From Streptomyces capillispiralis (GTDB lineage: Bacteria > Actinomycetota > Actinomycetes > Streptomycetales > Streptomycetaceae): 64,000 nt of DNA. The position numbers and the translations under genes are program-made. The notes under the pieces are model-generated. The model made no database searches. It was given only the letters and a program-made list of their open reading frames with translations, and was not told the DNA's origin. The stretch is from the NCBI RefSeq assembly GCF_007829875.1, contig NZ_VIWV01000001.1:7080001-7144000 (forward strand), given 5' to 3'. Shown piece by piece: positions 63,701 to 64,000 of the stretch (position 1 is the first letter of the stretch; every line of letters starts with the position of its first letter).

Positions 63701-64000
63701 GCGTGAACCAGTGCCCAGAAGCCCTCCTCGTCGTGCGCGAGGGAGAACGCCTCGCCCACGACAGGCTGGCCATCCTCGCCAAGCCCCACCACCAAGAACT
63801 CACGGTAGGTCGTGACCAGGACCTTCCCATACCGCGTGAGGTACCTGCGCACCTGCTGGCTACGTGCGATTCGACGTACATCCTTGCCGGGCCCCTTGAC
63901 CTCCATCACGCCCCGCTCGGGAACCCGTGCGACCATGACTTCGCGTCCAGCCTGCTCGACAGCACGACTGCCGATGAACAGGCCGCCATCCGGGACCCCT
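60736..64000 (-). CDS. Single-chain restriction-modification enzyme (type IIG/ISP-like N6-adenine methyltransferase), N-terminus outside window
   Basis: About 1,087 residues visible; the frame is still open at base 64000. The first visible segment GVPDGGLFIGSRAVEQAG and the strand GVMEVKGPGKDV suggest a PD-(D/E)XK nuclease core (PD...ExK). A helical region follows, then the methyltransferase: SAM site HVLDPCTGTGSFLVETIE (plus-strand 62980-63020) and catalytic NPPYNGF (near 62625-62645), the latter diagnostic for N6-adenine methylation. The C-terminal 350 residues resemble the type ISP target-recognition region (KIGGFQVLRKWLSYR near the end). No helicase motifs are visible. GC content looks lower than in the left half. 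Confidence 0.85.
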   Translation of the reverse strand, partial: GVPDGGLFIGSRAVEQAGREVMVARVPERGVMEVKGPGKDVRRIARSQQVRRYLTRYGKVLVTTYREFLVVGLGEDGQPVVGEAFSLAHDEEGFWALVHAARQVAPELETDLEDYLRRALLGDAPLSQPADLAWFLAAYAREGRKRLDSADARHMNALATLREAMEDGLGLRFEGEEGERFFRSALVQTLFYGVFAAWVVWSESQLPGSQQRFSWKSAQWTLKVPMVRVLFQQLATPATLPVGLDEVLDWTEDTLARVDRTLFFNSFESGNAVQYFYEPFLEAYDPDLRRQLGVWYTPPEVVRYMVMRVHQSLQQDLGLELGLADENVHVLDPCTGTGSFLVETIETIARVLEDRHGDALVAQDAKAAALSRVYGFELLPAPFVIAHLNVALTLDRLGAPLSSDERAKIYLTNALTGWVETDEHPRLPFPEFEEERDAAIDVKRSQPVLVVLGNPPYNGFAGVSGREEGGLVEPYKQGLSEKWDITKNKLDDLYIRFFRVAERRIAEQTGKGIVCFISNFSWLGDPSAVVMRQELVSKFDRLYVDNLNGDSRETGKKTPDGQKDPSIFSTKLNPAGIQVGTAVTLLVRQDAHDASAFEGSYRDFWGADKRRELLESLSESTNAPHYAPLLPTKENWYRLRRWSPRQGYEQWPAIPDLALADPLLGLNENRGDALISTDREQLLDRVCHFLDSDTGFTDLDDRVAGLTQTWARYDPQRVRAKLLAESPYDQSKAVRFCVKPFDVRWAYVDTTGKLWNESRDELVKAATIGSDFLLLRRRAPRALDGAAFLLSRCLIDQHVMHKDAYVVPFYLATDETESSDNLSLFDLHEESPSASGWRPNLSPLALDYLSGLGITDAQTSQLSAQLLWQHVLAVGYSPLYLEENGDAIRNDWPRVPLPSTYEQLATSAQLGQQIADLLDIDATNTLTTRAWRTIAQVTRDDGERLSPEAGDLAISVGWAIEQRRKQKSGATSRIVMPGRGRITQRERTDNERHAFTNEELELLGAEVVDVYLNDKVYWRGVPEAVWDFKIGGFQVLRKWLSYRDKNILGRDLTIAEVRQFTSICLRLTELVLLGPQLDENYKAAAGS

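Noticed and set aside
60736-64000. PglX of a BREX/Pgl system
   Set aside because: The protein starts with a nuclease-like segment and ends with an ISP-like specificity region; no pglW, pglY or pglZ homologue lies in the window, although genes beyond the edge are unseen.

Overview
The window is high-GC actinomycete DNA and almost certainly Streptomyces. Codon third positions are nearly all G or C, GTG starts are frequent, and the left half carries families typical of Streptomyces: TerD, DUF6643, an anti-sigma-type ATPase, a GAF/PucR-type regulator and an F420/PPOX enzyme. No rRNA, tRNA or CRISPR array was seen. GC content and codon use were judged by eye, not computed.

Bases 1 to about 30,400 look like ordinary chromosomal DNA, densely packed with intact genes. 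In order: a ROK protein end and a beta-hydroxyacid dehydrogenase; a PPOX flavoprotein; a TetR regulator with a clear operator next to a DUF4865 gene; a SHOCT/ABC-ATPase/FtsX-like export operon (three genes joined by ATGA overlaps); an anti-sigma-type ATPase; a cysteine-synthase-like PLP enzyme; a DeoR regulator; a large membrane protein with hydrolase-like motifs; a beta-helix/AAA+ fusion; MOSC, DUF6643, TerD, GT2, racemase, PH-like, O-antigen-ligase-like, Lnt, NUDIX, SDR, GAF/PucR and MFS genes. Convergent pairs are separated by GC-rich hairpins. Several starts lie 6-7 nt behind a TANNNT -10 box, which suggests leaderless transcripts.

From about 31,600 to the end the character changes. There are gene relics (a TetR tail, an integrase piece, a helicase tail), two decayed transposases (IS481-like and IS5-like), long gaps, and one nuclease, ATPase or signalling gene after another. 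I read this as a defence island. It holds: (i) two tandem membrane-anchored Mrr-type nucleases behind a small membrane protein (31,607-33,244); (ii) a nuclease/SF2-helicase pair resembling Hachiman (33,630-38,155); (iii) a 1,782-residue GHKL ATPase with a C-terminal DUF3883 nuclease-like domain (38,744-44,092); (iv) small unknown genes and a DUF6308-like gene; (v) a DUF5655-type protein with an N-terminal nuclease motif; (vi) two NUDIX genes; (vii) a complete type II CBASS operon with CD-NTase, E1/E2 Cap2, JAMM Cap3 and a two-TM SAVED effector (50,708-54,955); (viii) a protein kinase joined to a propeller-like sensor region (55,347-58,124), followed by a coiled-coil protein with a PD-(D/E)XK-like tail; (ix) a single-chain restriction-modification protein running off the right edge.

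The best candidates for little-described systems are the tandem membrane Mrr pair, the kinase plus following nuclease-like gene, and the giant GHKL-DUF3883 protein. All functional statements are read from sequence motifs by eye; no database search was run.
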